Shown here: positions 49,246 through 58,881 of the stretch, piece after piece
How the letters are laid out: each line of letters opens with the position of its first letter
Numbering within the stretch: the stretch's first letter is position 1
From: Nakaseomyces glabratus
Lineage: Eukaryota; Ascomycota; Saccharomycetes; Saccharomycetales; Saccharomycetaceae
Length of the DNA stretch: 64,000 bases
Direction of reading: 5' to 3'
Assembly (NCBI RefSeq): GCF_010111755.1
Contig: NC_088959.1
Span: forward strand, 682,001 to 746,000
Translations under genes and position numbers: made by a program
The notes under the pieces: generated by a model
The model's database searches: none
Seen by the model: the letters and a program-made list of their open reading frames with translations, nothing else
What the model was told of the DNA's origin: nothing

Positions 49246-49745
49246 GGTAATATTACCATACTTGCAGGTTTGGCAACAACTTGGAACTCACTGTCAAAGG
49301 GCAATTATCCACGCAGATAAATCTAAACTCTATTGTTTCAATTGGGCATGAAATTTGAGTCTATAAGGCTTTAGGTAGCCAAAAAAAAAGGTTGCCAACT
49401 ATTTATCAGGATAATTGAATTGATTTATATTTCGACCTTTGTAGTTCTTTTGTATATCTCTATTTGAGACGGGCTAATCAATTTCCTGGTGGTCCAGTAA
49501 CTTCAATTATATCCGGTTTATCTCCTATAATATATCCGGTCTCACGTTTAAAAACTCGTTGGGTGTGTACTTCCCCTGCTGTGAAATAACGTAATGTTTA
49601 GTCAAACCAACGTCGAAGAAATTGGACTAGTTTGTCTTTGAAAATATAAAAAGGTGGTACATTGGCCCATTGTCTCTTGGTATTACAGTAACTATCATAG
49701 TCCAAAATAGCTACACACATATAGCACAATTACAACTACTACAAT

Positions 49746-50384
49746 ATGGTTCAATTTATGGAAATCAAGGATGCTATTGAGCATTTCAAGCAGAACAAGT
49801 TCGTCATTGTCATGGATGATGAAGACAGAGAGAATGAAGGTGACCTGATCTGTGCCGCTGCTAATGTCACACCGGAACACATTGCTTTCCTAGTGAGACA
49901 CTCTTCTGGTTACGTTTGTACGCCAATGAGCAATAAAATTGCCGACAGACTGGATTTGCCACTAATGAGAGACAACCTGAAGTGTGAGAGTGCTGACGAC
50001 GACAGACACGGAACTGCTTACACCATCACTGTAGATGTCAGCGAAGGTACCACCACTGGTATTTCCGCCCATGACAGAGCGCTAACCTGTGCGAAGCTAG
50101 CTGACCCTTCTGCTAAGCCAAAGGACTTCTTGAAGCCAGGTCACATCTGCCCATTGAGAGCTAAGGACGGTGGTGTTATCACAAGACAAGGTCATACCGA
50201 AGCTGCTGTTGACCTGTGTAGATTATCTGGTCTGCCTGAAGTTGGTGTCATCTGTGAATTAGTTAACGATAGAGATGGGTCCATGATGAGATTAAATGAT
50301 TGTGCAGAATTCGGTAAGAAGTTCGACATTCCAATCATTACCATCCAAAGTTTGATAAAATACATCAAGGAAAACAACTTGTGA
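49746..50384 (+). CDS. RIB3: 3,4-dihydroxy-2-butanone 4-phosphate synthase
   Basis: The 212-residue enzyme (208 in S. cerevisiae) converts ribulose 5-phosphate to 3,4-dihydroxy-2-butanone 4-phosphate and formate for riboflavin synthesis. The acidic active-site loop MDDEDRENEGDL lies at 23-34. VRHSSGYVCTPM, DRHGTAYTITVD, TGISAHDRALT and RQGHTEAAVDLCRL contain the conserved substrate and metal ligands. Codon use is strongly biased, which suggests high expression. In S. cerevisiae RIB3 (YDR487C) lies in the sister duplicated region near PKH1, so this genome kept the copy on the opposite track, between SDD3 and WRS1. Confidence 0.97.
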   Translation: MVQFMEIKDAIEHFKQNKFVIVMDDEDRENEGDLICAAANVTPEHIAFLVRHSSGYVCTPMSNKIADRLDLPLMRDNLKCESADDDRHGTAYTITVDVSEGTTTGISAHDRALTCAKLADPSAKPKDFLKPGHICPLRAKDGGVITRQGHTEAAVDLCRLSGLPEVGVICELVNDRDGSMMRLNDCAEFGKKFDIPIITIQSLIKYIKENNL

Positions 50385-50887
50385 GGGTGTTGTTTCTCCG
50401 TAACACGTATATGTATTCCTAATTTCTACACTATCATTTTGAAAATTGTATTTCAATACCGCTTGTTTTTAACCAACCTAACTTTAAATCATGTTTACTT
50501 CTTATTGTTTAGCCTATTAAGATAATGCATAATAATACATCCCTGTCCTATCAGGGATTAATGAATTACCTAATGATTATCGTGTTTTTAAAATTAATAT
50601 TACTTTCTCTTCATTATATCTCGTTTATGCACATATATGTCGGAGTTTTAAGTGCCATTATTGGTTGATAACTACTTCAAATCAAAGCTTACCGTACATT
50701 GTAAAGAGGTGTATGAGTCAATAAAACGTGTATCTGATGTCTAGCATATATTCAACTATAATAGATAAAAGCATTCTATCATTTGTTTTCTATAGTAGTT
50801 CATTACAAAAGAGATACTCAAATGTTGCATATATAATACATTAATTACGGTTTATTTTGACTGAGGTATCTTCAAACCTGTATTTAA
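50385..50887. other. Convergent intergenic region
   Basis: This holds the 3' flanks of RIB3 and WRS1 and is AT-rich. A TATCAGGGATTAATGAATTACC stretch near 50548 has no evident function. No gene seen. Confidence 0.55.
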
Positions 50888-52165
50888 TTATTTCTTCTCT
50901 TTGGGCTTTGGAGCCACTAGTCTTTCTTTTTGACCCCAGACAAGCTTGTGAGGCTTCATGAATTTATCCAAGACTTCGTCGCTGACATTAGCCCTACGGT
51001 CTTGGAACTCCTTGACAACCTTCTGTAGTCTTTCAATACAGTACTTCTTCATCTCACCAGATAGCAACTCACCACTTCTATATTTTTCGGCGGTCTCCTT
51101 CAAAAATTCTTCATTGTCCTCAAAGAATGACATGTATTGGTAAGCGACATCAACATCTGGGTCACCTCCCTTCTCTCTATGCAGTTCAATGGAAACTTGG
51201 CCACCACTAAAGGCATATTTGTTGATCTTCTTTTGAATTTGCTTTGGAGTATCAGTCATGAAAATGGCAGATGTGTCATCGGAAGCACTCATCTTTGTAG
51301 TGGAACCTTGCAAAGCAGGGAAAAATCTGGAATGGATCAAAGCTGGCTTGGAATACTTTAATTTATCAGCAACATCTCTACATACTCTGAAGTATGGGTC
51401 TTGGTCAATAGCACATGGGATCAAACATGGAGTCTTTGGTGGAAGACCAAGAACGTCAGGGAAGGAGCTTGGGAAAGCTGTAGCAATTTGAATAGAAGCA
51501 AAATGGAACTTACCTATACAGTCAGAATCTGTGAAACCAAAAACAGCCTTTGCGGTAGAACCAGTAATCTGTCTTGAAACACGCACAACATTTTCATAAA
51601 AAGCGCCACCCATATATTCCAAATCAGAAAAGATGAATGTGTTCTCTGGATTGAAACCAACAGCAATAATATCACGGGCATTCTCACGGGCAAATCCCTT
51701 AACATCATCAATTGTTAGCTTTGGCTTAAATAGGAATTTCTCGTCATCAGTCAACTCAATGACCAAAGCACAATCGAAGACATCTTGCAGCCACTTAGTA
51801 AACATGAATGGAACAAGATGGCCCATGTGCATAGAGCCACTGGATGGACCCCTACCTGTGTACAAGAAAAATGGCTTTCCTTGTTCATATAGATCTAGAA
51901 TCTTGTTAAAGTCACGCTCACTGAAAAAAAGACCCTTACGCAAAAAGTGGTGTGGCTTTTGACCAGTAACCTTCTCAAATCTATCCAAAGTCTCTTGTGT
52001 AATAGCTTTGGTACCAAATTGCTTGATCAACTTATCATAATCAATGGCTTGTGCAACACCACTTTCATCAACGGCACCTTCAACATCCCATGGCGTGACA
52101 ACTTGATCTTTGTCGGCAGTCTTAAGGTTTTCAACCTCCTTGGTAACTTTATCAACTTCAGACAT
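50888..52165 (-). CDS. WRS1: Cytoplasmic tryptophanyl-tRNA synthetase
   Basis: The 425-residue class I synthetase charges tRNA-Trp in the cytosol. The HIGH-type signature is SGSMHMGHLVPF (HMGH at 113-116), and the KMSKS loop is KMSAS at 291-295, the form found in eukaryotic TrpRS. DTPKQIQKKINKYAFSGG and the lysine-rich C-terminal tail are also typical. It has the expected length (432 in S. cerevisiae) and biased codons. Position between RIB3 and COQ3 agrees with YOL097C. Confidence 0.97.
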   Translation of the reverse strand: MSEVDKVTKEVENLKTADKDQVVTPWDVEGAVDESGVAQAIDYDKLIKQFGTKAITQETLDRFEKVTGQKPHHFLRKGLFFSERDFNKILDLYEQGKPFFLYTGRGPSSGSMHMGHLVPFMFTKWLQDVFDCALVIELTDDEKFLFKPKLTIDDVKGFARENARDIIAVGFNPENTFIFSDLEYMGGAFYENVVRVSRQITGSTAKAVFGFTDSDCIGKFHFASIQIATAFPSSFPDVLGLPPKTPCLIPCAIDQDPYFRVCRDVADKLKYSKPALIHSRFFPALQGSTTKMSASDDTSAIFMTDTPKQIQKKINKYAFSGGQVSIELHREKGGDPDVDVAYQYMSFFEDNEEFLKETAEKYRSGELLSGEMKKYCIERLQKVVKEFQDRRANVSDEVLDKFMKPHKLVWGQKERLVAPKPKEKK

Positions 52166-52544
52166 AGTAAAAAATACTAGTTAGTTTAGTATGATTTATA
52201 TTAGTGGAATTGCTGAAAGGCTGACTATAGCTATATCAAAACATGTTTCCTTTTTGTATGCCATCAAGCATTTCGATATTTTTTTTTCAGAAATTTTCAG
52301 TGCGATGCCCAAAAGAGCGTTCGCCATGATTATTCTAGTTGTGGAACTCTGGGTAATACCACATAATGAACTTATGAAGCTGTAACGAATGCTGACTTTC
52401 TTTTATATTTACAAGATATGAATGTTTTGTTGTTTAATTTCCAGTTGTATTGGAGACCTTTTTTTCATGTACCTAAGCATTATGTGTTAGGAACAAATTG
52501 ATGATTACAAAACAAAAAACAAAAACAAGGCTATCTTAATGATA
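52166..52544. other. WRS1 promoter / COQ3 3' flank
   Basis: This 379-bp AT-rich region has T runs near 52280 and 52460. I looked for a C/D snoRNA here and did not find paired boxes. No gene is seen. Confidence 0.55.
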
Positions 52545-53444
52545 TTATAGTTTCCTTATTGCCATAAAGTAGTTTCCAATATCTTGACAATCGTGTTCCA
52601 CCCAACCTTTTAGTGGTAGATACATGGTACCCTTACAATCCAGAATTTCGTGTCTATGTGCATGATTTTTCTTAAACCAGTTCTTCACTTCTCTGGAGTT
52701 AATATACTTGTTTAAGTGGTGTGTACCCTTTGGAACAATCTTTAGTACGTCTTCTCCCATAAATATAGTAGTGAACCAAGAAATAGGATCTCTGTTAATA
52801 GTGCTTAGATATAATATGCCTCCTTGATGTAGTCTATTCCATGCATGTTTTAATATTTCGGATGGATAATCTACATGTTCTAGCATTTCAAAGCAGGTAA
52901 CAATATCAAATTTCTCCTGGACCTTTTCTAAAGGCATTAGCTTGTAATCCAGTTTATCCAAAATAGCAGGATCCTGTAAAGAGTGCTGTTTAGCCACTTC
53001 GATCACTTCAGGAGTCAAATCAATACCTGTGACCCTTTTCACAAATGGGAGACGTGCCATTGATTCTCCCAATATGCCTCCACCACATCCAATATCCAGA
53101 ACTGAATATTGCTTATGGACCAATTGGTCATTAATCTCCTCTGTCAATTCTCTTTCTATGTTGTTAGAAACATATCTGGGCAAAAAGCTGGTGTGGTCGA
53201 ATCCCGGAATGAAGATATCAGGATTATCAACCTTAACACAGCTGCGCAGTGTACGTTGAATGAAATCCAGTCTAGCATTATTCATAAGATGTAATATACG
53301 TTGAGGTCCATGGGGATCCCACCAAGTAGGTGCCAATTCTTGGAAATGATGAATTTCATCTTGCGAAGCTTCTGTACTCTTTAACCTCTTAGCAACACGG
53401 CCCAGCTGTAATCTACTAATTCTGGAGGTGAAACGGTTCATCAT
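52545..53444 (-). CDS. COQ3: Ubiquinone biosynthesis O-methyltransferase Coq3
   Basis: The 299-residue mitochondrial enzyme performs both O-methylations of coenzyme Q synthesis within the matrix-side CoQ synthome. The basic, Arg-rich first 22 residues (MMNRFTSRISRLQLGRVAKR) are a mitochondrial presequence. ELAPTWWDPHGPQRILH is the UbiG/Coq3 signature, and SAM motif I is VLDIGCGGG at 115-123, followed by VTGIDLTPEVI and FDIVTCFEMLEHV. The length is near normal (312 in S. cerevisiae). It follows WRS1 as YOL096C does. Confidence 0.96.
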   Translation of the reverse strand: MMNRFTSRISRLQLGRVAKRLKSTEASQDEIHHFQELAPTWWDPHGPQRILHLMNNARLDFIQRTLRSCVKVDNPDIFIPGFDHTSFLPRYVSNNIERELTEEINDQLVHKQYSVLDIGCGGGILGESMARLPFVKRVTGIDLTPEVIEVAKQHSLQDPAILDKLDYKLMPLEKVQEKFDIVTCFEMLEHVDYPSEILKHAWNRLHQGGILYLSTINRDPISWFTTIFMGEDVLKIVPKGTHHLNKYINSREVKNWFKKNHAHRHEILDCKGTMYLPLKGWVEHDCQDIGNYFMAIRKL

Positions 53445-53719
53445 TCTAGATATAATATTTCAACTTTCTCGATTTGTAGATGCAATTTGGGGTGTCCTAG
53501 GTAATGATTACCTTAATTACTTTTGAGTTAATATTCGATTTTAAAACAATCCCTCAAACCGTTTTCATCACTCTATTAGAGCGATGCGAGCTCGAATTTT
53601 GTGAGTTCAGCAAATAATTAATAAAATTAATAAATATGTAATTAAATATTGATGGTTGGGAAAAAGCTAAATGAATGAATATATAAAGCTGTAGAGCTGT
53701 ACATCTACGGTGGGTGTTA

Positions 53720-55855
53720 TCAAAACAGAAATTTAGCAGCTCTAAGAAACGTTTTTGGAGCTGAATGTAACATCCTTTTGGAGGGTAATAAATTATATTT
53801 CTTGCTTAGTTCAGTGTAATAACTTTTAGTTGTAATAATATTGGTACGTTTTAAGTCTCTGTTGTAGTATTTCCAAAAGTTCCGTTGTTCTAAAATGGAA
53901 TGTGAAAATCTATCAATATTCTTTATCTCCTTGTGATTTACGTTGATCAGGTAAAGAAGATTACGAGCTCTAGTCATTGCCACATATAATGCATTGGTAT
54001 CAATCGGATATTGATTTTGAGATAAATTCGAAATGAGTACAATTGGGAATTCCAATCCCTTGGCAGCATGTATTGTAGAAAGTTTTATTGTCCCAATATC
54101 GTCTTTGTTTCCTGCTAACAATTTCTCATGATGGGCAGATGTCACTTGTTCGATGTAATGTGTTAAAAACCACTCCAATAAGGAACAATCGGATGGTTTT
54201 GAGTCCTTAGCCTCATTTAAGGCCAACAGAAGATCTTGTAAGTGCTTCATTACAATGTCAAGATCCTTCTTACTTATGTTAATGAGTGGTTGATATTCTA
54301 TATCACTGATTATATTAACCAGCATTTCTAGCAATTCAATTGGTTCGTTACAACTACTGACAAAAGATGATCTATGGAGTTCTCGTAGCAGCCCAACATA
54401 TCTTTGTATTTGTTGTTTTATGTGCCCGGCTATTGGGATATCGCCAGCATCTAAGCTCTTTAAGTACTCCCATAAAGGTTGTTCATTACTAAGCGCTGAT
54501 TGATAGAGTTGTTGAATAGTGGCGTATCCAATACCTTTAACTCCACTTAGAGTAACAATCGTATTAAAATCACTTTTCCAATTGGGAGTACAATTTCTCT
54601 CATTCGGTCTATAATTATTATTATTACTATTATTATCATCCGAAGTAAGTAGTATGGTTCTCATAAAGTCTATGATATATTGAATTCGGACATCTGACAT
54701 CCATTCTGGCTGTGATGTAAGCTTCTCAAACGGAATAGCTGAATTCTTAAAATAGTCAATAATAGTATCAATCTCTGCATTGGATCTAGTTAAAATGGCA
54801 ATATCTGAGAGTTTTGCCGAAGAGCATACTAGCTTTGATATTTCAGTTTCGATATATCTCAATTGGGCATCAACATTATCAATACTTTCTATAATGGGAT
54901 CAACTTTGCTGGGCTCCTTCACTATTATATCTGAGATAGTCTCAAGCTCGACCGCTACATGCTCTTTATTAATAACTTTCCTCGCAGCTTTCATAATTTC
55001 TGGTGAACATCTGAAGTTATCATTCAAATGTACAGTTATTGTGTTTGAGTGTAAGTGATCCAGAGCCTCTACAACAGTGGAATTAGCACCGAGAAACTCG
55101 TATATGCTCTGATGAACGTCTCCAAAAATTATTAATTGTTTATTTTTAGAGATGGTCTGTAACAAAGGTAATAGTTGTGGATATAAATCCTGAAACTCGT
55201 CAATCAATATGACTTTATATCTTTGATTCAAATCCCTAATAAAACTAAATTCTGCACTATCGAATGTAGGTTCAGTTAATATCTTTGAGGCTCTGATTAT
55301 TAAATCTTCATTTGTTAATACTTTGCAGGAATCCATAATCTGTATTAATTTGTCTATGGTATCATCTGAGGATTTATTTTGCTTCTTGTACTCGCTTAAT
55401 AGTTTCTCCAGACGTTTTGTCTTCTTTCCAGGTGATCGAGTCTTATTCCAGTAATCCTTCGAGACTAACTGACTCAATCCCCTCCAGCCGTTCTCTTCAA
55501 TAATACTCACTGTTCCCTCTCTCTCCGTTACTATCTTATTCGCCAGTCCATGTATTGTATAACATCCAATTTTATCTGCCACCTGTTCAATATGCTGCGC
55601 ATCATCACTGTCAGTCAGCTCATAAAAAACACTAGTCAGTTTCCCAAATATGTTATCAACAGCTTTATTGGTTAATGATAATATTAATATCTCATCCGGG
55701 TGGATATTCTGCGAATCTATCAAATGGTGAACTTTATGCAGTAATGTAGTAGTCTTGCCTGATCCTGGTCCGGCCACTACTTTCAAAGTGGAATTAGGTT
55801 CATATTTAGCTTCCAGAACAGATTTTTGTGATGAGGTTAGCTTCCCTTTCCTCAT
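53720..55855 (-). CDS. HMI1: Mitochondrial SF1 DNA helicase Hmi1
   Basis: The 711-residue protein (706 in S. cerevisiae) is a UvrD/PcrA-type 3'-5' DNA helicase needed for mitochondrial DNA maintenance. Walker A is VAGPGSGKTTTL (27-38), Walker B is LIDEFQDLYP with DEFQD at 219-223, GDVHQSIYEFLGA is motif III, and TIHAAKGLEFPIVLIS and YVAMTRARNLLYL are motifs V and VI. Yeast Hmi1 is known for a C-terminal, not N-terminal, import signal; here the last 20 residues (SKRMLHSAPKTFLRAAKFLF) are a fitting basic amphipathic segment. Synteny is with YOL095C. Confidence 0.95.
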   Translation of the reverse strand: MRKGKLTSSQKSVLEAKYEPNSTLKVVAGPGSGKTTTLLHKVHHLIDSQNIHPDEILILSLTNKAVDNIFGKLTSVFYELTDSDDAQHIEQVADKIGCYTIHGLANKIVTEREGTVSIIEENGWRGLSQLVSKDYWNKTRSPGKKTKRLEKLLSEYKKQNKSSDDTIDKLIQIMDSCKVLTNEDLIIRASKILTEPTFDSAEFSFIRDLNQRYKVILIDEFQDLYPQLLPLLQTISKNKQLIIFGDVHQSIYEFLGANSTVVEALDHLHSNTITVHLNDNFRCSPEIMKAARKVINKEHVAVELETISDIIVKEPSKVDPIIESIDNVDAQLRYIETEISKLVCSSAKLSDIAILTRSNAEIDTIIDYFKNSAIPFEKLTSQPEWMSDVRIQYIIDFMRTILLTSDDNNSNNNNYRPNERNCTPNWKSDFNTIVTLSGVKGIGYATIQQLYQSALSNEQPLWEYLKSLDAGDIPIAGHIKQQIQRYVGLLRELHRSSFVSSCNEPIELLEMLVNIISDIEYQPLINISKKDLDIVMKHLQDLLLALNEAKDSKPSDCSLLEWFLTHYIEQVTSAHHEKLLAGNKDDIGTIKLSTIHAAKGLEFPIVLISNLSQNQYPIDTNALYVAMTRARNLLYLINVNHKEIKNIDRFSHSILEQRNFWKYYNRDLKRTNIITTKSYYTELSKKYNLLPSKRMLHSAPKTFLRAAKFLF

Positions 55856-56084
55856 AACCTCGCTCTATTCTTGTTAATTTGCTCATATGCTCATTCTCTT
55901 TTGTAGCTATTTTTTGCCATTTTATAATGATCAGGCCAACTCGCAGAAGTAGACATAGTTCATCGCAAAAATTCACATCGAATACAATAGAGGAGGATCA
56001 TTATTTACTTGTGACTACGTTACTTTTTAATTAGGATTAGTTAAAAACTCTCATTTATTTATACTTATTAAGTAAACGTCGGAT

Positions 56085-57053
56085 TTATGCCTTCAGCTTG
56101 TGAATTTTAGCAAGCATAGAGGCCAATTGGAGGTAAGTGCTTACACCTTCTAGAATTCTCATATGTGTTGTACCTATTTCTTTAATCATCTCCAAACGTA
56201 CAGATTCTTTTAATTGGAAAAGATTTTTGGTGACCCTAAAACAGGTTGTGACTATATCTACTGCCGAGTAGCCTTTTGCCCACAGCTCTTGTCTCAGACA
56301 ATCAATTGATTCATCCAAAGTTTCTGCCAGTAGCATCTTTTTTACTATAAGTGGATGAGGTGAATCTACAATTTTAAAGACATTTTCACCGTTGACCAGC
56401 CCGTGACCAGCCACAGTACTTTGTAGGTTGTTGATAGCTTGTCTCATATCACCTTCCGCGGTAAATATAATGGCCTCCAAACCGTCATTTGTGTACTGAA
56501 CATCCTCAGCTTTTATTATCTCCAGTAGTCTCTTCAATACCTGTTCATCTGATAGCTTCGAGTAGCGCAGAATAGCACATCTACTCTGTAGTGGCTCTAT
56601 GATCTTGTTTGACTGATTACATGCGAAAGCAAATCTGGTGGAATTAGAGTACAATTCCATAGTACGTCTTAAAGCCTGTTGTGCGCCCGCAGTCATAGAA
56701 TCAGCTTCATCAAGAATAATTATCTTGTGTTTACCCGGTGGTAAATGGCACTTCTTCTGAGCAAAGTGCTTTATCTGATTTCTGACAACATCGATACCTC
56801 TATCATCAGATGCGTTTAATTCTAGCACAGCTTGTGAATATGATTCGCCCAGCATCTCATGTGCCAGGCAGTGAATCGACGTGGTTTTACCAATACCTGG
56901 TAGACCAGAAATGATCATGTGCGGCATGTTACCATCTGCTGCTATCTGTTGTAACCGCTCCACAGTCTCCTCATTTCCCACTATATCCTTTAGCAGGTGA
57001 GGGCGGTACTTCTCTACCCATGGGAGCTCTAAAGTAAGTGTAGCTTTAGACAT
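56085..57053 (-). CDS. RFC4: Replication factor C subunit 4
   Basis: The 322-residue protein (323 in S. cerevisiae) is one of the small AAA+ subunits of the RFC clamp loader that puts PCNA on DNA. Walker A is [11 protein letters not shown] (50-59), Walker B is ILDEADS (about 113-119), and the SRC arginine-finger motif is in [10 protein letters not shown] (157-159). The C-terminal collar [24 protein letters not shown] is near identical to yeast. The start is ATG 57053; three upstream codons open only from a GTG. An MluI cell-cycle box lies just upstream, fitting G1/S expression. Synteny is with YOL094C. Confidence 0.97.
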   Translation of the reverse strand: MSKATLTLELPWVEKYRPHLLKDIVGNEETVERLQQIAADGNMPHMIISGLPGIGKTTSIHCLAHEMLGESYSQAVLELNASDDRGIDVVRNQIKHFAQKKCHLPPGKHKIIILDEADSMTAGAQQALRRTMELYSNSTRFAFACNQSNKIIEPLQSRCAILRYSKLSDEQVLKRLLEIIKAEDVQYTNDGLEAIIFTAEGDMRQAINNLQSTVAGHGLVNGENVFKIVDSPHPLIVKKMLLAETLDESIDCLRQELWAKGYSAVDIVTTCFRVTKNLFQLKESVRLEMIKEIGTTHMRILEGVSTYLQLASMLAKIHKLKA

Positions 57054-57069
57054 TGGTTTCACCTAAATG

Positions 57070-57075
57070 ACGCGT
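57070..57075. promoter_or_regulatory. MluI cell-cycle box before RFC4
   Basis: ACGCGT, the core site of the MBF factor (Mbp1-Swi6), lies 17 bp upstream of the RFC4 ATG. This is close to the start, perhaps inside the leader. Confidence 0.4.
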
Positions 57076-57280
57076 TTTCTTATACCCAGCTTGAATTCAA
57101 CTTTAAACCCCCACTAGCTCTTCTAAGATAAGCAAGAGCTGAATGTTCTTAGCGCAATTGTCTGATTGGTATGAGTGCAGTTGAATGCCTGGTGTGGAAT
57201 TCAATGTAACATGCATTCAGGAAGTATTTCAGGTTATACAATTGTGAGTTTGGCAAGCTAAGGATCCAAGCAGTCGCAGC

Positions 57281-57318
57281 GAAAATTTTGAAAAAAAAAA
57301 AATCGATGCGATGAGCTC
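57281..57318 (+). promoter_or_regulatory. RRPE and PAC pair before TRM10
   Basis: GAAAATTTTG (RRPE type) at 57281-57290 is followed by an A run and GCGATGAGCTC (PAC) at 57308-57318, 85-120 bp upstream of the TRM10 ATG. This is the classic order and spacing of ribosome-biogenesis promoters. Confidence 0.65.
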
Positions 57319-57402
57319 TTTGCAATGCATAAGACTGTGTGCTATTGGAAGTCATTTACGTGGAGCATAAGAGGTCTTGGTCGCAGACCAGTGTTGTAGA
57401 GA

Positions 57403-58266
57403 ATGAGTGACACTAGTGATCTGGTGGATGGGAAGTGGCAGCGCTTACCGCCCGTGCCTGAGGGCATGTCCAAGAGCCAATGGAAGAAGCAATGGAGGAG
57501 GCAGATGTATGAGGCTAAGAAAGAAGAGTATGCGGAGGTACGCAAGGAGAAGCGGAAGCGTGCCAAGGAGAACAGGCGGAAGAAGATACAAGAGTACATT
57601 GATCGCGGTGAGGAGGTGCCTGCCGAGTTGAAACGTGAGCCTCGTGTGAACAGGGATCAAGTTGCATCAGGTATCAACATCATTCTGGATTGTGCGTTCG
57701 ATGATCTCATGAATGACAAAGAGATAGTGAGTACGTCTAATCAGATTACTAGGGCCTACTCCGCGAACAGAAGGGCCAGCCAATATGCGAACATTACGGT
57801 GACCAGCTTCAACAAGCGGTTGAAGGAAAGGTTTGACAAGGCATTGGACGATTGCAATTACCCGCAATGGCAGAACTTCAAGTTTGTCAGTGACGAGAAG
57901 CTAATCACAGAGGGCGATAAGTCGAAGATGGTGTATTTAACAGCTGATACGGAGGAGCAGCTGGACACACTGGAACCAGGTATGACATATATTGTTGGTG
58001 GTATAGTGGATAAGAACAGGCACAAGTTGTTGTGCTACAATAAGGCCAAAGAGCTCGGTATCCCCACGAGAAGGTTACCTATCGGGGAGTACATCAAGAT
58101 AGAAGGCCGCAAAGTGCTAACCACCACACACGTGATACAACTGATGTTAAAGTACTGTGAGTCCCGCGACTGGAAGGAATCGTTCGAATCCGTGATCCCT
58201 TCGAGAAAGCTAGACCCAGTGAAAGAGAAGGAGCAGCAGCAGCAGCAGCAGCAGCAACAGCAGTAA
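57403..58266 (+). CDS. TRM10: tRNA m1G9 methyltransferase Trm10
   Basis: The 287-residue SPOUT-class methyltransferase (293 in S. cerevisiae) makes 1-methylguanosine at position 9 of tRNAs. A lysine/arginine-rich N-terminus (about 20-70, [17 protein letters not shown]) precedes the catalytic domain with [35 protein letters not shown], and the knot motif [20 protein letters not shown] followed by [12 protein letters not shown]. The C-terminus ends in ten glutamines from a CAG tract (58234-58263), which may vary in length. PAC/RRPE motifs upstream fit a tRNA-maturation gene. Synteny is with YOL093W. Confidence 0.96.
   Translation: MSDTSDLVDGKWQRLPPVPEGMSKSQWKKQWRRQMYEAKKEEYAEVRKEKRKRAKENRRKKIQEYIDRGEEVPAELKREPRVNRDQVASGINIILDCAFDDLMNDKEIVSTSNQITRAYSANRRASQYANITVTSFNKRLKERFDKALDDCNYPQWQNFKFVSDEKLITEGDKSKMVYLTADTEEQLDTLEPGMTYIVGGIVDKNRHKLLCYNKAKELGIPTRRLPIGEYIKIEGRKVLTTTHVIQLMLKYCESRDWKESFESVIPSRKLDPVKEKEQQQQQQQQQQ
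58234..58263 (+). repeat. CAG trinucleotide tract at the TRM10 end
   Basis: Ten Gln codons, nine CAG and one CAA, immediately precede the TRM10 stop. Confidence 0.9.
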
Positions 58267-58881
58267 TGTATAGTATATCAATGTATAAGTAGACAGAGTG
58301 CTATAGAGACGACTCAATTACAATTCCACACGTAAAACACATGATATTCTTATTGAGGGGGGGGGACTTCGGCCATTATCCCATCGGAATTTCAGGATCT
58401 TCCTTTGCAGTTTCTGAAGGAAAATGGGATAAAAGGAATTTATACGTATCATCTGCATAGAATATCTAGTACAAAAGGGCTGGATTTGAGAAAGAAAATT
58501 GCAAAATATCGTTGGGATAAAGGCTTCTCATACTAAAGAAGTTGCGAGACACATGACGGTCAAGTAGTCAAGAAGTCAAGTAGTCAAAAAGACTGAGAGT
58601 GGATTTGCACATCTGTTGCAAGAGTACCTTTCATGTTTCAGACTTTTCAAGTCCTTGGGGCAGCAACTGAAGAAAAAAAAAAAATAAAAAATTCAAAAAA
58701 AAAAGCTTGAAGCTCATCGCACTGATTATAGCTTAGTGCGTTCTTGAGATTAGTCATATTCATTGCAATTGAATCAAATATATAAGAAGTATATTATACT
58801 TTAGGGCTTTCATAACCTCAAGTTGAGAAAATCCTTGGAAGCAAAGTAAAAAGAATAAAAAAAAAATAAGAACTACGATAA
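58267..58881. other. TRM10-YPQ1 intergenic region
   Basis: This 615-bp region holds a G run (about 58357-58366), a short TCAAGTAGTCAAGAAG-type direct repeat (58559-58592), an A-rich tract (58670-58704) and a PAC motif on the minus strand at 58711-58720, in front of YPQ1. No gene is seen. Confidence 0.6.
58711..58720 (-). promoter_or_regulatory. PAC motif with A-rich partner before YPQ1
   Basis: AGCTCATCGC (GCGATGAGCT on the minus strand) follows an A-rich run with AAAAATTCAAAA, about 160 bp upstream of the YPQ1 ATG. Confidence 0.5.

Larger units (their letters stand above)
48389..49745. other. SDD3/RIB3 divergent region carrying snR58
   Basis: This 1.36-kb region holds the snR58 snoRNA (48654-48744), a tandem GCGAT pentamer array ending in a PAC motif (49030-49054) followed by a T run (49068-49079), and a second PAC at 49235-49245. 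Reading frames in it (for example 48787-49011) do not look coding. Confidence 0.65.
57054..57402. other. Divergent RFC4/TRM10 promoter
   Basis: This 349-bp region holds an MCB (57070-57075) beside RFC4, and an RRPE plus PAC pair (57281-57290 and 57308-57318) placed for TRM10. Confidence 0.65.
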
